Positions 1 through 13,183 of a stretch of 64,000 nt of DNA are shown here, one piece after another. The notes beneath the pieces are model-generated. The model saw only the letters and a program-made list of their open reading frames with translations. It was not told the origin of the DNA and did no database searches. Location: contig NZ_CP063110.1 in the NCBI RefSeq assembly GCF_014931275.1, forward strand, positions 627,501-691,500, given 5' to 3'. Made by a program: the position numbers and the translations under genes. The DNA comes from Haemophilus parainfluenzae. Its GTDB lineage: Bacteria; Pseudomonadota; Gammaproteobacteria; Enterobacterales; Pasteurellaceae. How positions within the stretch are numbered: position 1 is the first letter of the stretch; each line of letters opens with the position of its first letter.

Positions 1-2134
<2,134 letters not shown>

Positions 2135-2280
2135 TACAACGCTCAAGGGTTTTGGGTGTTGAGAAGACGAAACAGACTCAGAGAAGAAAGAGAAGAAAGT
2201 TTTGAAGGTTATCAGCTTGTTTGGTTGTGAGCGCTAGAGATAGCGGAACAGAAAGAGAGAAAAGTTATTAAAGGAATAAT

Positions 2281-2396
2281 CCTGGCGGCGATAGAGCGGT
2301 GGTCCCACCTGACCCCATACCGAACTCAGAAGTGAAACGCCGATGCGCCGATGGTAGTGTGGGGCTTCCCCATGTGAGAGTAGGACACCGCCAGGT
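2281..2396 (+). rRNA. rrf: 5S ribosomal RNA
   Basis: This is a 116-nt sequence with paired ends (CTGGCGGC and GCCAGG) and the typical core CCCATACCGAACTCAGAAGTG. It follows the 23S gene after a ~146-nt spacer in which I see no tRNA. The exact termini may be off by a base or two. Confidence 0.95.
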
Positions 2397-2406
2397 ACTG
2401 AATGTG

Positions 2407-2436
2407 AACCCCAAGCTGAAGAGCTTGGGGTTTTTG
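2407..2436 (+). terminator. Rho-independent terminator of the rRNA operon
   Basis: A perfect 9-bp GC-rich stem (CCCCAAGCT / AGCTTGGGG) with a 4-nt loop is followed by TTTTTG. It lies 12 nt past the 5S gene. Confidence 0.92.
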
Positions 2437-2456
2437 TTTATGGAGTTTTCAATATT

Positions 2457-2485
2457 TTAGCAAAGCGTTGATTCTATGATACAAT
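2457..2485 (+). promoter_or_regulatory. Candidate sigma70 promoter for def
   Basis: TTAGCA and TACAAT are separated by 17 bp in the gap between the rRNA terminator and def. It is predicted from consensus match only. Confidence 0.5.
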
Positions 2486-2518
2486 CATCGCTGTAATTTT
2501 TATAAAACAAGAGAAAAT

Positions 2519-3028
2519 ATGACCGCACTTAATGTATTAATTTATCCAGATGATCACCTAAAGATTGTTTGTGAGCCAGTTGTCGAAGTCAATGATGACA
2601 TTCGCAAAATTGTAGATGATATGTTTGATACGATGTACCAAGAAGAAGGCATTGGTCTTGCAGCTCCGCAGGTAGATATCTTGCAGCGTATTATTACGAT
2701 TGATATTGAAGGCGACAAACAAAATCAATTAGTGTTGATCAATCCAGAAATTTTGACCTCAGAAGGTGAAACAGGCATAGAAGAAGGTTGTTTGTCTATT
2801 CCTGGATTCCGTGCTTTAGTGCCTCGTAAAGAAAAAGTCACGGTAAAAGCGTTAGATCGCCATGGTAAAGAATTTACGATTGATGCAGATGGTTTATTAG
2901 CAATCTGTATTCAGCATGAGATCGATCATTTGAACGGTATTTTATTTGTGGATTATCTTTCACCGTTGAAACGTCAACGTATCAAAGAAAAATTAGTGAA
3001 ATATAAAAAACAAATTGCAAAACAATAA
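2519..3028 (+). CDS. def: Peptide deformylase
   Basis: This 169-aa enzyme removes the formyl group from the N-terminal methionine of new proteins in the cytoplasm. All three signature motifs are present: GIGLAAPQ (residues 44-51), EGCLS (89-93, with metal-ligand Cys91) and HEIDH (133-137, two metal His plus catalytic Glu). The length is normal for the family. The ribosome site upstream is weak (AAGAGAA), but the ATG start gives the expected N-terminus. It is followed by fmt, the enzyme that adds the formyl group, in the classic def-fmt pairing. A paired-uptake-signal hairpin stands between them. Confidence 0.97.
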   Translation: MTALNVLIYPDDHLKIVCEPVVEVNDDIRKIVDDMFDTMYQEEGIGLAAPQVDILQRIITIDIEGDKQNQLVLINPEILTSEGETGIEEGCLSIPGFRALVPRKEKVTVKALDRHGKEFTIDADGLLAICIQHEIDHLNGILFVDYLSPLKRQRIKEKLVKYKKQIAKQ

Positions 3029-3030
3029 TC

Positions 3031-3060
3031 AAAAGTGCGGTATAAAATGACCGCACTTTT
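3031..3060. terminator. Inverted uptake-signal pair, terminator-like, between def and fmt
   Basis: AAAAGTGCGGT and ACCGCACTTTT face each other across a short AT-rich loop and end in a T run. It is both a DNA-uptake-signal pair and a plausible partial terminator. fmt starts only 28 nt later, so read-through is likely. Confidence 0.75.
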
Positions 3061-3087
3061 CCTATCAACGCCATAACGTAGAACATT

Positions 3088-4044
3088 ATGAAACCATTGA
3101 ATATCATCTTTGCCGGTACCCCGGACTTCGCAGCACAGCATCTTGCTGCACTTTTAAATTCTCATCACAATATTATTGCTGTTTATACGCAACCAGATAA
3201 ACCGGCTGGCCGCGGTAAAAAATTGCAGGCGAGTCCTGTAAAACAATTAGCAGAACAGCATCAAATTCCTGTTTATCAACCAAAATCCTTGCGTAAAGAA
3301 GAAGCACAAGCAGAGCTTAAAGCGTTAAATGCTGATGTAATGGTTGTTGTCGCTTATGGTTTGATTTTACCTCAAGCAGTGTTGAATATGCCTCGTTTAG
3401 GTTGTTTAAATGTGCATGGCTCTCTCTTACCACGTTGGCGTGGCGCGGCACCTATTCAGCGGTCTATTTGGGCAGGAGATCAACAAACTGGTGTGACGAT
3501 TATGCAAATGGATGCAGGCTTAGATACTGGCGATATGTTACACAAAGTGTATTGCGATATTGATGCGCAAGAAACCTCCGCCTCACTTTACTATAAATTA
3601 GCTGAAATTGCGCCATCTGCATTGATTGATGTTTTAGATCATTTGGAAGAAGGGAAATTCATTGCAGAAAAACAAGATGATAGCCAAAGTAACTATGCAG
3701 AGAAACTTTCTAAAGAAGAGGCTAAATTAGATTGGTCGCTATCGGCAGCCCAGCTTGAACGCAATATTCGCGCATTTAATCCTTGGCCGATTAGTTTCCT
3801 ACAGTTAACTGATGAGCAAGGTAATGAACAAACCCTAAAAGTTTATGCTGCTGCCGTGTTGCCACATTTGGATAAACCAGCTGGGACGATTTTAAGTGTC
3901 GATAAAAAAGGTATCCAAATTGCTACGAAAGAAGGCGTTTTAAATTTATTGCAACTTCAGCCTGCAGGCAAGAAACCTATGTCGGTGCAGGACTTCCTCA
4001 ATGGTCGAGCAGATTGGTTCCAGGTTGGTAAGGTTCTAAACTAA
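3088..4044 (+). CDS. fmt: Methionyl-tRNA formyltransferase
   Basis: This 318-aa cytoplasmic enzyme formylates initiator Met-tRNA using 10-formyltetrahydrofolate. The N-terminal transferase domain carries the catalytic Asn108/His110 and the folate-binding [11 protein letters not shown] loop (112-122); the DAGLDTGDM segment follows near residue 146. The C-terminal third is the tRNA-binding domain. The stop codon overlaps the rsmB start by one base (TAATG), so the two are probably translationally coupled. Confidence 0.97.
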   Translation: MKPLNIIFAGTPDFAAQHLAALLNSHHNIIAVYTQPDKPAGRGKKLQASPVKQLAEQHQIPVYQPKSLRKEEAQAELKALNADVMVVVAYGLILPQAVLNMPRLGCLNVHGSLLPRWRGAAPIQRSIWAGDQQTGVTIMQMDAGLDTGDMLHKVYCDIDAQETSASLYYKLAEIAPSALIDVLDHLEEGKFIAEKQDDSQSNYAEKLSKEEAKLDWSLSAAQLERNIRAFNPWPISFLQLTDEQGNEQTLKVYAAAVLPHLDKPAGTILSVDKKGIQIATKEGVLNLLQLQPAGKKPMSVQDFLNGRADWFQVGKVLN

Positions 4045-5381
4045 TGGTATTTCAACGAAAAAAAACGGAAAAATCGACCGCACTTTCGGTACGCGCTATT
4101 GCTGCTCAAGTGATTTTACAGGTTTTAGATCAAGGTAAGTCCTTATCAACGTTGCTTCTTGACGTGCAATCGCAGGTAAAACCACAGGATTTGCCTTTAT
4201 TACAGGAAATCACCTTTGGTATTTGTCGCGTATTGCCTCGTTTAGAAAATATTATAAAAAAGCTATTAGATAAGCCATTGAAGGGTAAAACCCGCATCGT
4301 GCATTGCTTGTTATTAGTAGGGTTGTACCAATTACTTTATATGCGAGTGCCCGCTCATGCGGCGGTAGATGAAGTAGTTAATGCCACAAAATTATTAAAA
4401 TCGGATAGTTTCCGTGGTTTGGTTAACGGTGTATTGCGTCGCTTCTTACGGGAACAAGAAGATATTCTTGCTGTAGTAGATAAACATTGGCAAACGCTTC
4501 ATCCTGAATGGTTTGTGAATAAAATCAAAAAAGCTTATCCGAATTGGCGTGAAATTATTGAGTCGAATAACCAAAAGCCACCAATGTGGTTACGGGTCAA
4601 TCAACAGCAAAATAACACGAAAACTTACCGCACTTTGTTGGAAGAGCAGGAAATAGCGGCATTTGAATGTGATAATCCACATGCTTTACGTTTAGCTCAA
4701 CCGCTTTCTGTTTCGAAACTACCGAATTTTGAACAAGGTGCAGTAACCGTTCAGGATCTCAATGCGCAGTGGTCAGCCTTATTGCTTGAGCCACAAAATG
4801 ATGAATTAATTTTAGATGCCTGTGCAGCCCCAGGTGGGAAGACTACACATATTTTAGAGATGGCACCGCAAGCGAAAGTGATTGCGCTTGATGTCGAGGC
4901 TCATCGCTTAAAACGCGTCGAAGAAAATCTTGCCCGGTTGAATCAACAGGCGACTGTTATTTGTGGTGATGCGACCGAGCCTGAAAAGTGGCTTTCAGAA
5001 ATAGGTTTAAGTGGTGTATCCTTTGATCGTATTTTATTAGATGCACCTTGCTCGGCAACAGGGGTGATTCGTCGTCATCCGGATATTAAATGGCTACGTC
5101 AAGAAACGGATATTGTTCAATTGGTTGCCTTGCAAGGACAAATCCTCAAAGCGCTTTGGGCAAAATTGAAACCTAATGGCATTTTGCTTTACGCGACTTG
5201 CTCGGTGCTTCCTGATGAGAACAGTCAGCAAATACAGCATTTTTTAGCTGAAACACCCGATGCAGAATTAATGCTATTGCCGTTTGAACAAACGGAAAAT
5301 ACGATTGGAATCCAATTCTTACCACAAGAGAATGGCGGGGATGGGTTCTATTATGCAAAATTGAGAAAACGGTCAGCTTAA
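4044..5381 (+). CDS. rsmB: 16S rRNA (cytosine-967-C5)-methyltransferase RsmB
   Basis: This 445-aa protein has an N-terminal NusB-like RNA-binding domain (about 15-145) and a C-terminal Rossmann methyltransferase domain. The SAM loop APGGKTTHI is at 262-270. The two catalytic cysteines lie in DAPCSATG (Cys336) and YATCSV (Cys386), as expected for the RsmB/NSUN family. The start overlaps the fmt stop. A full uptake signal lies within the first 50 nt of the gene. The next gene begins at the base right after its stop. Confidence 0.96.
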   Translation: MVFQRKKTEKSTALSVRAIAAQVILQVLDQGKSLSTLLLDVQSQVKPQDLPLLQEITFGICRVLPRLENIIKKLLDKPLKGKTRIVHCLLLVGLYQLLYMRVPAHAAVDEVVNATKLLKSDSFRGLVNGVLRRFLREQEDILAVVDKHWQTLHPEWFVNKIKKAYPNWREIIESNNQKPPMWLRVNQQQNNTKTYRTLLEEQEIAAFECDNPHALRLAQPLSVSKLPNFEQGAVTVQDLNAQWSALLLEPQNDELILDACAAPGGKTTHILEMAPQAKVIALDVEAHRLKRVEENLARLNQQATVICGDATEPEKWLSEIGLSGVSFDRILLDAPCSATGVIRRHPDIKWLRQETDIVQLVALQGQILKALWAKLKPNGILLYATCSVLPDENSQQIQHFLAETPDAELMLLPFEQTENTIGIQFLPQENGGDGFYYAKLRKRSA

Positions 5382-6197
5382 ATGAATTTGCCTTTAATTG
5401 ATGTCGTTATTCCTTGCTATAACGCGGAACAAACGCTTGTTCGAGCAGTGGAATCTGTGTTGCTGCAAGGTAATCTTGGTCGTCTTTGGCTGATTGATGA
5501 TGTGTCGACAGATAATACATTTGCATTAGCCTTACAGCTTGCAGCACAATATCCTGACAGAATTTCTGTCGAGCAAATGGCGAAAAATAGTGGTGTCGCG
5601 ATAGCTCGAAATTGGGGTGCGATGCTCTCTGCTAAAAGTGCGGTCGATTTTGTTGCGTTTTTAGATGCGGATGATGCATATGAACCGGGAGCATTAGAAG
5701 TAGCTGCGGCAACATTTTATTTTCAGCCAGATACGTCGGTGGTGAGATTAGCATTAAAACCGATAAATTTAGCCAAACGTTATGCAGAACACCCTAATTT
5801 TGATCAGGCATGGCAATATATGCGCATGACCTGCGGGGGAAATATCGTTTTCAATAAAGCTTTTTTCTTAGCGTGTGGCGGATTTCCTGCACATCAATTA
5901 TTCCGAGAGCTCGGCGGTGAAGATGGCGCTTTAGGCATTGCAACCACTAAAACGGCAAAAGTAGCGACATTATTTGAAGATGTAGGCGTGTTGCATTTTT
6001 GTCGTGAAGGGATGCATGCAGAACGTTTGCTCAATGGTCTGTTATTTGGTAAACAAGATTCTTCGATTACTACAGAAAAAATGGCAGAAGCAGAACAAGT
6101 AACGGCGACCATTTGTCGCCGTATTGAAGCATTAAAGTGCGGTCTAAATTCAGCTGAAATTGGCATCCGCCCCTTGGTTGTGGAGAGAACAGAATGA
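5382..6197 (+). CDS. Family 2 glycosyltransferase (GT-A fold), acceptor unknown
   Basis: This 271-aa protein has a GT2 N-terminus: [12 protein letters not shown] (8-19), an Asp pair at 39-40 (IDDVSTDNT) and the metal-binding LDADD at 94-98 in [12 protein letters not shown] see no transmembrane segment, so it probably acts at the cytoplasmic face of the membrane on surface glycan precursors; the sugar and acceptor cannot be read from sequence. It starts with no gap after rsmB and overlaps trkA by 4 bases (ATGA), so it is embedded in a housekeeping operon. Two perfect uptake signals lie in it (near 5634 and 6135), which argues for long residence in the family. The fold call is solid; the role is open. 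Confidence 0.85.
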   Translation: MNLPLIDVVIPCYNAEQTLVRAVESVLLQGNLGRLWLIDDVSTDNTFALALQLAAQYPDRISVEQMAKNSGVAIARNWGAMLSAKSAVDFVAFLDADDAYEPGALEVAAATFYFQPDTSVVRLALKPINLAKRYAEHPNFDQAWQYMRMTCGGNIVFNKAFFLACGGFPAHQLFRELGGEDGALGIATTKTAKVATLFEDVGVLHFCREGMHAERLLNGLLFGKQDSSITTEKMAEAEQVTATICRRIEALKCGLNSAEIGIRPLVVERTE

Positions 6198-7570
6198 AAA
6201 TAATCATCTTAGGTGCAGGGCAAGTAGGCACAACACTTGCGGCAAATTTAGTGAGTGAAGATAACGATATCACGCTAGTCGATAATGAATCCCAACATTT
6301 GCAGAATTTGCAAGATAAGCATGATTTACGTGTGGTTAAAGGTTCGCCTTCTTCACCCAAGATTTTACGAGATGCTGGGGCAGCAGATGCAGACTTGATG
6401 GTTGCCGTAACCGCATCTGATGAAACTAATATGATTGCTTGCCAGTTGGGATATACACTTTTCAACACACCAACCCGTATTGCACGTATTCGTAATGCGG
6501 AATATTTGCGTGAGAAAGATAAATTATTTAATGATGAAAACGTACCAATCGATCATCTGATTTCGCCAGAGAATTTAGTTACAGATGAGATTACACGCTT
6601 AATTGCTTATCCAGGTGCGTTGCAAGTGGCGCATTTTGCTAATAATCGGATTAGCATTGTGATTGTAAAAGCGTATTACGGTGGTCCTCTAGTGGGTTAT
6701 GCGTTATCCGCTATTAAAGAGCATATGCCACATATTGATTGCCGAATCATTTCAATTTTACGTAATGATAAATTAATTCGCCCGCAAGGTTCGACCATTA
6801 TTGAGGCGGGAGACGAAATTACCTTCATTTGTGCGACAGAGCACATTAAAGCGGTAATGAGCGAATTACAACGCCTTGAGAAAACCTACAAGCGTATCAT
6901 GATTGTGGGCAGTGGGAATATTGCCTCAGGTGTAGCAAAACAGCTAGAAGATAAGTATCAAGTAAAACTCATTGAGCGTGATGGTGAAAAAGCAAAAGTG
7001 TTGGCTGAGAAACTCTCTAAAACCCTTGTTTTCCATGGTGATGCTTCTGACCAGAATTTACTTTTTGAAGAGCATATTGAGAACGTCGATGTCTTTTTAT
7101 CATTAAGTGCGGACGATGAAGCCAATATTATGTCGGCATTACTGGCAAAACGTCTGGGTGCCAAAAAGGCGATGGTACTGATTCAGCGCATGGCATATAT
7201 CAATTTGATTCAAGGCGGAACCATTGATATCGCGGTTTCACCACAACAAGCGACAATTTCCGCTTTATTAGGACATGTGCGTAAAGGGGATATCAAAAAT
7301 GTGGCCTCTTTGCGTCATGGTACCGCGGAAGCCATTGAACTAGTTGTGCATGGCGATGCGACAACATCCAATGTGGTTGGAAGACAAATTGGCGATATAA
7401 AGCTGCCTGTAGGGGCAATGATTGCGGCAATTTTACGTAAAAATGAAGTAATCATTGCTCGTCGTCAGGTTGTTATTGAAGAAGGCGATAATGTGATTGT
7501 TTATATTAATGACAAGAAATCCGTGTCAGAAATTGAAAAATTATTCCAACCAAGTGCATTTTTTATTTAA
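6194..7570 (+). CDS. trkA: Trk potassium uptake system NAD-binding protein TrkA
   Basis: This 458-aa protein is the cytoplasmic regulatory subunit of the Trk potassium transporter. It has two RCK (Rossmann plus TrkA-C) repeats: the first nucleotide loop is [12 protein letters not shown] at the N-terminus, the second is [10 protein letters not shown] near residue 235. TrkA-C domains follow each. The membrane subunit TrkH/TrkG is not in the window. The ATG overlaps the glycosyltransferase stop by 4 bases. Confidence 0.96.
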   Translation: MKIIILGAGQVGTTLAANLVSEDNDITLVDNESQHLQNLQDKHDLRVVKGSPSSPKILRDAGAADADLMVAVTASDETNMIACQLGYTLFNTPTRIARIRNAEYLREKDKLFNDENVPIDHLISPENLVTDEITRLIAYPGALQVAHFANNRISIVIVKAYYGGPLVGYALSAIKEHMPHIDCRIISILRNDKLIRPQGSTIIEAGDEITFICATEHIKAVMSELQRLEKTYKRIMIVGSGNIASGVAKQLEDKYQVKLIERDGEKAKVLAEKLSKTLVFHGDASDQNLLFEEHIENVDVFLSLSADDEANIMSALLAKRLGAKKAMVLIQRMAYINLIQGGTIDIAVSPQQATISALLGHVRKGDIKNVASLRHGTAEAIELVVHGDATTSNVVGRQIGDIKLPVGAMIAAILRKNEVIIARRQVVIEEGDNVIVYINDKKSVSEIEKLFQPSAFFI

Positions 7571-7577
7571 ATAACAG

Positions 7578-7605
7578 TTTACTTTTTAATCTGAAAACCT
7601 ATAAT
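7578..7605 (+). promoter_or_regulatory. Candidate sigma70 promoter for mscL
   Basis: TTTACT and a perfect TATAAT are separated by 16 bp just after the trkA stop. It would let mscL be transcribed separately from the fmt-trkA operon. Confidence 0.6.
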
Positions 7606-7648
7606 ACGCACTCTTTTAATTTTTTAAACCAACACAAAAGGAAATTTT

Positions 7649-8032
7649 ATGAGCTTTCTTAAAGAATTCCGCGAATTCGCAATGCGCGGCAACGTAGTAG
7701 ATATGGCAGTCGGTGTGATCATCGGTGGTGCTTTTGGTAAAATCGTAAGTTCACTTGTAGGTGACGTAGTAATGCCTGTATTAGGTATTTTAACTGGCGG
7801 CGTAGATTTCAAAGATTTGAAAATCACGTTAGCACAAGCGGTAGGTGACACTCCAGCAGTAACATTAAACTACGGTGTATTTATTCAAAACGTCTTTGAT
7901 TTCATCATCATTGCATTCGCAATCTTCATGATGATCAAAGGTATCAACAAAGTGAAAAAACCAGTAGAAGAAGTAAAAGGTCCTTCACAAGAAGAATTAC
8001 TTACTGAAATTCGCGATTTATTAAAAAAATAA
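7649..8032 (+). CDS. mscL: Large-conductance mechanosensitive channel MscL
   Basis: This 127-aa inner-membrane protein forms a pentameric pressure-release pore. An N-terminal amphipathic helix leads into transmembrane helix 1 (about 15-45, with the Gly/Ala-rich [13 protein letters not shown] pore face). Then come a periplasmic loop, transmembrane helix 2 (about 77-98) and a charged cytoplasmic bundle helix. It has a good ribosome site (AAAAGGAAA). Confidence 0.97.
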   Translation: MSFLKEFREFAMRGNVVDMAVGVIIGGAFGKIVSSLVGDVVMPVLGILTGGVDFKDLKITLAQAVGDTPAVTLNYGVFIQNVFDFIIIAFAIFMMIKGINKVKKPVEEVKGPSQEELLTEIRDLLKK

Positions 8033-8052
8033 TAAGAATTTAATTTAAATAA

Positions 8053-8084
8053 AAAAAGGTTGGTATTTTACCAACCTTTTCTTT
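8053..8084. terminator. Bidirectional terminator between mscL and ispF
   Basis: AAAGGTTGGTA pairs with TACCAACCTTTT around a short loop, with A and T runs on the two sides. It sits between convergent genes and can serve both. Confidence 0.85.
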
Positions 8085-8094
8085 TATCTGAAAT

Positions 8095-8571
8095 TTAAGC
8101 TTTGAGTAATAATGCGACAGCCTCGCAAGCTATACCTTCACTTCTACCGGTAAAGCCAAGTTTTTCTGTTGTGGTTGCTTTCACGTTTACTTGCTCAATA
8201 TCGCACTGTAAATCTTCCGCAATCTTCGCTCGCATTGCATCGATATGAGGACGCATTTTAGGGGCTTGTGCAATAATGGTTACATCCACATTACCTACTT
8301 TATAACCTTTTTCTTGTACTTTGCGGAATGCTTCTCGTAATAAAACACGGCTATCTGCATTTTTATATTGCATATCAGTATCAGGGAAGAGTTTACCAAT
8401 ATCCCCTAATGCTGCCGCACCTAATAAGGCATCCGTTAAGGCATGTAAAGCGACATCACCATCAGAGTGGGCAATGAATCCAGTATGGTAAGGCACTTCA
8501 ACGCCACCAATAATTAAAGGGCGATCTTCACCAAAGGCATGAACATCAAACCCATGTCCAATTCGTATCAT
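8095..8571 (-). CDS. ispF: 2-C-methyl-D-erythritol 2,4-cyclodiphosphate synthase
   Basis: This 158-aa enzyme forms the cyclic diphosphate in the MEP isoprenoid pathway. The zinc ligands are in the [10 protein letters not shown] start (Asp9, His11) and the later [18 protein letters not shown] segment; the C-terminal [16 protein letters not shown] motif is also present. It overlaps ispD by 4 bases and is the last gene of ftsB-ispD-ispF. Confidence 0.97.
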   Translation of the reverse strand: MIRIGHGFDVHAFGEDRPLIIGGVEVPYHTGFIAHSDGDVALHALTDALLGAAALGDIGKLFPDTDMQYKNADSRVLLREAFRKVQEKGYKVGNVDVTIIAQAPKMRPHIDAMRAKIAEDLQCDIEQVNVKATTTEKLGFTGRSEGIACEAVALLLKA

Positions 8572-9251
8572 AGAGTTTTCCTTGTTAAATAAAATTCGGC
8601 TAAAGCTAAATCTTCTGGACGTGTCACTTTAATATTATCACTTCGTCCCGCGACCAAGTGCGGTCGAAATCCAGCCAGTTCCATCGCAGAGGCCTCATCT
8701 GTAATATTAGCACCTTGAGAGAGCCCCTGTTTAAGTGCATTTCTTAATAGATCGCAACGGAAAAATTGAGGTGTTTGTGCAAGCCAAAGTTCAGCGCGAT
8801 CTTCTGTTTTAATAATATCTTGTTGTTTATTCGCGCGTTTAATCGTATCGACCGCTGGAATGGCCAAAATAGCGCCGTGTTCATCATCGATTTGGAGCAA
8901 TTTATCTAAATCTTGATGGGTTAAACAAGGTCTGGCTGCATCATGCACTAATGCCCAAGCTTGCTCATTTTTAATCGCTTTCAGCCCATTGAGAACAGAC
9001 TCTGCTCGTGTTTCACCACCTTCAATAAGTGTAATATTTTTGTGTGGAAATAAAGTTATTTCAGAAAGATAGGGATCATTTTTTCCTACTGCAAGAATAA
9101 CGCGATTGATTGCAGGGTGGGATAGAATAATAGAGAGTGTATGTTCCAGAATCGTCTTGTCTAGGATTTTCAGATATTGCTTCGGTTTGTTTGCTTGCAT
9201 ACGGCTTCCAACACCCGCAGCAGGAATGACGGCAATAATTTCGCGACTCAT
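8568..9251 (-). CDS. ispD: 2-C-methyl-D-erythritol 4-phosphate cytidylyltransferase
   Basis: This 227-aa enzyme couples CTP to methylerythritol phosphate, two steps before IspF in the MEP pathway. The N-terminal nucleotide loop [18 protein letters not shown] (10-27) and the VHDAARP motif (about 102-108) are intact. It shares one base with the ftsB stop (TAATG) and four bases with ispF, so the three genes form one tight transcript. A perfect uptake signal lies near the 3' end (8656). Confidence 0.97.
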   Translation of the reverse strand: MSREIIAVIPAAGVGSRMQANKPKQYLKILDKTILEHTLSIILSHPAINRVILAVGKNDPYLSEITLFPHKNITLIEGGETRAESVLNGLKAIKNEQAWALVHDAARPCLTHQDLDKLLQIDDEHGAILAIPAVDTIKRANKQQDIIKTEDRAELWLAQTPQFFRCDLLRNALKQGLSQGANITDEASAMELAGFRPHLVAGRSDNIKVTRPEDLALAEFYLTRKTL

Positions 9252-9529
9252 TATTTATGCTCTTTGACGATGTGATAGAACACTTCGTTTGGTTTGACCA
9301 TATCATGGTTCATGCGTGCACGCTCTTCAATCGATTCAAAGCCTTTTGTTAATCCTTGAATTTCGGCGGAAATCATTTGATTTCTTTGTGAGAGCTTTTC
9401 ATTTTCAGCTTTATTCTCTTTGATTTGAGCGGCCACATCTTTGTAGTCAAAATAGCCGTTTTTACCAAACCAGAGATCGTACTGAAATAGCACGAGAACA
9501 CCCACTAAAATTCCAATGAAAAGACGCAT
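9251..9529 (-). CDS. ftsB: Cell division protein FtsB
   Basis: This is a 92-aa bitopic membrane protein with one N-terminal transmembrane helix (about 3-20), then a periplasmic heptad coiled coil (about 30-65) and a short C-terminal part. It bridges FtsQ and FtsL in the divisome. The ftsB-ispD gene order is conserved in gammaproteobacteria and supports the call despite the low sequence complexity. Confidence 0.93.
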   Translation of the reverse strand: MRLFIGILVGVLVLFQYDLWFGKNGYFDYKDVAAQIKENKAENEKLSQRNQMISAEIQGLTKGFESIEERARMNHDMVKPNEVFYHIVKEHK

Positions 9530-9664
9530 AAATTACCTATTATTTCTGAAAACTTGGGATAGTTTACCGTGAAATACAGCGAAATGCGATGAAAAAGTGC
9601 GGTTAAAAATAAGATGATTTTTGAAGTGATCTTATTTGGCTTATCAGGTAACTTAAAACTTAAA

Positions 9665-9684
9665 AATGTGATCTCTCTCACAAA
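9665..9684 (+). promoter_or_regulatory. CRP-binding site upstream of hel
   Basis: It is a perfect TGTGA-N6-TCACA dyad (half sites 9667-9671 and 9678-9682). A TATACT -10 element at 9734-9739 puts the predicted start near 9746. The site would then be centred at about -71.5, one of the allowed class I positions on the same helix face as -61.5. Confidence 0.75.
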
Positions 9685-9764
9685 TCAGTTATAAAGTTTG
9701 ATAAACCCATAGTCACTGCCCGAATAGGCTTGTTATACTTTTGCTTGTCATTATGACTTTTTAA

Positions 9765-10598
<834 letters not shown>

Positions 10599-10617
10599 TT
10601 CCCTTCTTGAGATAAAC

Positions 10618-10643
10618 AAACACCCGCAGAGATGCGGGTGTTT
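10618..10643. terminator. Bidirectional terminator between hel and fabR
   Basis: An 11-bp stem AAACACCCGCA / TGCGGGTGTTT with a GAGA loop is followed by T-rich sequence. The genes on both sides converge on it. Confidence 0.9.
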
Positions 10644-10665
10644 TGTTTTAGTCTAAAAGTGCGGT

Positions 10666-11289
10666 CTATTTTCGCATCATTTTTTCTTTATGAGATGCGA
10701 AGTCCGCGCCTTTCGCCAGCATGCGAAGTTGTAAAATAACACGCTCTTTTAGTAAATCTTGTTCAGCTTTTGTCATGTCTAAAGCGTTGGAACCTGCCGT
10801 GAATACGATGGTTACCATTCCCTCAGCCTGAACATAAGACACATATTGCGAGTAGTGATTTTTCTTCGCAATATATTCAGCCAATTCATCAACAAAGTGT
10901 TTGATTTCACGAGCGGCTGCAGTACGGAAAGCCTGAGATGTGCCCGAACTTTCACGTAAGAGCAAACGGAACACGTTGGTGCTGTGAGTGATAAATTCAA
11001 AAAAGGTTTCCACGGATACGCGGATCACACTACCGCCAGCATCAATACGTTTACGCGCTTGGCGCATTAATTGACGGAGGGTTAAACCTGCTTCATCTAC
11101 CATTTCTAATCCGAGCTCATCCATATCGCTAAAGTGGCGATAGAAAGAAGTTGGTGCAATGCCCGCTTCACGGGCAACTTCACGTAAGCTTAAATTAGAA
11201 AAGCTTTTTTCTGCACTCAACTGATTGAATGCGGCGTCAATTAAGGCCCGACGGGTTTTTTCTTTTTGAATTGCTCGAACACCAGCCAT
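10666..11289 (-). CDS. fabR: TetR-family repressor, FabR type (unsaturated fatty acid synthesis)
   Basis: This 207-aa protein has an N-terminal TetR helix-turn-helix: [19 protein letters not shown] near 40-58, the FabR-type recognition helix. The rest is a helical ligand domain that in E. coli senses acyl-ACP/CoA saturation. The start has a clear site (GAGGAAAACCAA). It lies 25 nt downstream of oxyR on the same strand, so co-transcription is likely. Its usual targets fabA/fabB are not in the window. Confidence 0.88.
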   Translation of the reverse strand: MAGVRAIQKEKTRRALIDAAFNQLSAEKSFSNLSLREVAREAGIAPTSFYRHFSDMDELGLEMVDEAGLTLRQLMRQARKRIDAGGSVIRVSVETFFEFITHSTNVFRLLLRESSGTSQAFRTAAAREIKHFVDELAEYIAKKNHYSQYVSYVQAEGMVTIVFTAGSNALDMTKAEQDLLKERVILQLRMLAKGADFASHKEKMMRK

Positions 11290-11314
11290 TTGGTTTTCCT
11301 CAGCTTATGATAAA

Positions 11315-12220
11315 TTATTTTTTATTCGCTAAAATCGATTTAACTTGTTCACTGACCGCACTTGCAACGCGTTCATAGCGATTACGTAATGGTGAACCTG
11401 GGCGGTAAACGAGAGCAATAGTACGAGACGGTTCTGGCGAATGGCAAGGAATATATTTTACACCTGCACGTGTGCCTTCATTTAATACAGCAAGTTCTGG
11501 CATAAAGGTGATGCCTGCATTAGCTGCCACCATATTACGCAACGTTTCAAGGCTAGTGGCTTGGAAGTGAGAGTCTTCTTTAGCACCGGCCGTAAAACAA
11601 TAATCGAGTGCTTGATTACGTAAGCAATGCCCATCATCCAACATAAGCATTTCTTGCCCTTTTAAGGTATTCATGGCAATTTTACTTTCTGAAGCCCAAG
11701 GATGTTGGTCGGATACAGCGAGTAACATTTTTTCATCAAAAATAGGCACTTCGATAAACGCTTCAGTTTCGGGTACGCGAGCCACAATCGCACAATCTAA
11801 TCGGCCAGTTTCTAATTGTTCTAATAGTTGGTGAGTTTGGGCCTCGTAAAGAAATACTTCTAAATCTGGGAAAGTTTCTTTCAATGTTGGTACAATATAA
11901 GGAAGTAGGTAAGGACCAACGGTTGGGATTAATCCAATGTGTAATGGACCTGTCATTTCTTTACCTTGATTGCTAGCCATTTCTTTGAGTAATTTTACTT
12001 CGCGTAATACAGTGCGAGCTTGATCGACAAGTAACATGCCCGATTGCGTGAAGAGCACTTTACGGCTCGTACGTTCAAGTAAAATAATGCCTAACTCATC
12101 TTCGAGTTTGCGGATTTGGCCACTTAAAGTGGGTTGGCTAACATTGCAAGAATCCGCCGCTCGACGGAAATGTTTAAACTCGGAAAGGGCTACTAAGTAT
12201 TCTAAATCACGAATATTCAT
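11315..12220 (-). CDS. oxyR: Hydrogen peroxide-inducible regulator OxyR
   Basis: This 301-aa LysR-family activator has a winged helix at the N-terminus (MNIRDLEYLVALSEF). The redox cysteines are exactly where E. coli OxyR has them, Cys199 and Cys208, in the segment DDGHCLRNQALDYC. It is transcribed away from the peroxiredoxin-glutaredoxin gene across a 131-bp gap, the usual layout for a LysR regulator and its target. Confidence 0.96.
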   Translation of the reverse strand: MNIRDLEYLVALSEFKHFRRAADSCNVSQPTLSGQIRKLEDELGIILLERTSRKVLFTQSGMLLVDQARTVLREVKLLKEMASNQGKEMTGPLHIGLIPTVGPYLLPYIVPTLKETFPDLEVFLYEAQTHQLLEQLETGRLDCAIVARVPETEAFIEVPIFDEKMLLAVSDQHPWASESKIAMNTLKGQEMLMLDDGHCLRNQALDYCFTAGAKEDSHFQATSLETLRNMVAANAGITFMPELAVLNEGTRAGVKYIPCHSPEPSRTIALVYRPGSPLRNRYERVASAVSEQVKSILANKK

Positions 12221-12256
12221 AGGGTTCTCACTTTATAGAATATGTCAATTAAAAGG

Positions 12257-12300
12257 ATAGAATTAATTGATTATGACTATATCACAAAACTTTCTATAAT
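12257..12300 (+). promoter_or_regulatory. Candidate OxyR-regulated promoter of the peroxiredoxin fusion
   Basis: ATAG (12257-12260) and CTAT (12277-12280) face each other as in the OxyR dyad. TATGAC (12272-12277) and a perfect TATAAT (12295-12300), 17 bp apart, form a core promoter. The -10 is clear; the OxyR part is a weak pattern match supported by the divergent oxyR. Confidence 0.5.
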
Positions 12301-12351
12301 GCCTATCAAGTTTTTAAGGTAAATTCATTTAACTAACAGAGGAGACACATT

Positions 12352-13077
12352 ATGTCTAATATGGAAGGAAAAAAAGTCCCACAAGTTACATTTCGTACTC
12401 GTCAAGGTGATCAATGGGTTGATGTGACTACATCTGAATTATTCGACAACAAAACAGTTGTTGTTTTCTCATTACCGGGTGCGTTCACGCCAACTTGTTC
12501 ATCTTCTCATTTACCACGTTATAACGAGCTTGCACCAGTGTTCAAAAAACATGGTGTAGATGATATTTTAGTTGTGTCTGTAAACGATACTTTCGTTATG
12601 AATGCTTGGAAAGAAGCGGAAGAAGCACACAATGTAAAATTCATTCCAGATGGCAACGGTACTTTCACTGAAGGTATGGGCATGTTAGTTGGAAAAGATG
12701 ATTTAGGTTTTGGTAAACGTTCTTGGCGCTATTCTATGCTCGTGAAAAATGGCGTAGTGGAAAAAATGTTTATTGAACCAAATGAGCCAGGCGATCCGTT
12801 TAAAGTATCAGATGCCGATACCATGTTGAAATACATTGCACCAGATTTCCAAGTGCAAGAATCAATCGCCATCTTCACAAAACCAGGCTGTCCATATTGC
12901 GCGAAAGCAAAACAACTTTTACGTGATAAAGGTTTAAGCTTTGAAGAAATCGTATTAGGTCAAGATGCAACTATCGTGAGTGTACGTGCGGTTTCTGGTC
13001 GTGCAACTGTGCCACAAGTATTCATCGGTGGTAAACACATCGGCGGTAGCGACGATTTAGAAAAATACTTTGCATAA
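12352..13077 (+). CDS. Hybrid peroxiredoxin-glutaredoxin (PGdx)
   Basis: This 241-aa fusion reduces peroxides with glutathione. Residues ~1-165 are a Prx5-type peroxiredoxin with peroxidatic Cys49 in [15 protein letters not shown]. Residues ~170-241 are a glutaredoxin with Cys180-Pro-Tyr-Cys183. These positions match the H. influenzae enzyme as I remember it. It has a strong ribosome site (GAGGAGACAC). It lies opposite oxyR and is probably induced by peroxide. Confidence 0.96.
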   Translation: MSNMEGKKVPQVTFRTRQGDQWVDVTTSELFDNKTVVVFSLPGAFTPTCSSSHLPRYNELAPVFKKHGVDDILVVSVNDTFVMNAWKEAEEAHNVKFIPDGNGTFTEGMGMLVGKDDLGFGKRSWRYSMLVKNGVVEKMFIEPNEPGDPFKVSDADTMLKYIAPDFQVQESIAIFTKPGCPYCAKAKQLLRDKGLSFEEIVLGQDATIVSVRAVSGRATVPQVFIGGKHIGGSDDLEKYFA

Positions 13078-13131
13078 TTGATTGCTAGGTAGGAAATTTT
13101 TTTATATTTTTGATTATTAGGAACATAAGTT

Positions 13132-13157
13132 AAAAGGGAGCGAAAGCTCCCTTTTTG
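13132..13157. terminator. Terminator after the peroxiredoxin fusion
   Basis: AAAGGGAGC-GAAA-GCTCCCTTTTT forms a GNRA-capped stem with T and A tails, between convergent genes. Confidence 0.9.
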
Positions 13158-13183
13158 TTGTTTGTGATTTTGTTTTTATATTC

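Noticed and set aside
2135..2280. Possible tRNA in the 23S-5S spacer
   Set aside because: No cloverleaf, T-loop (GTTCRANNC) or acceptor pairing is visible.
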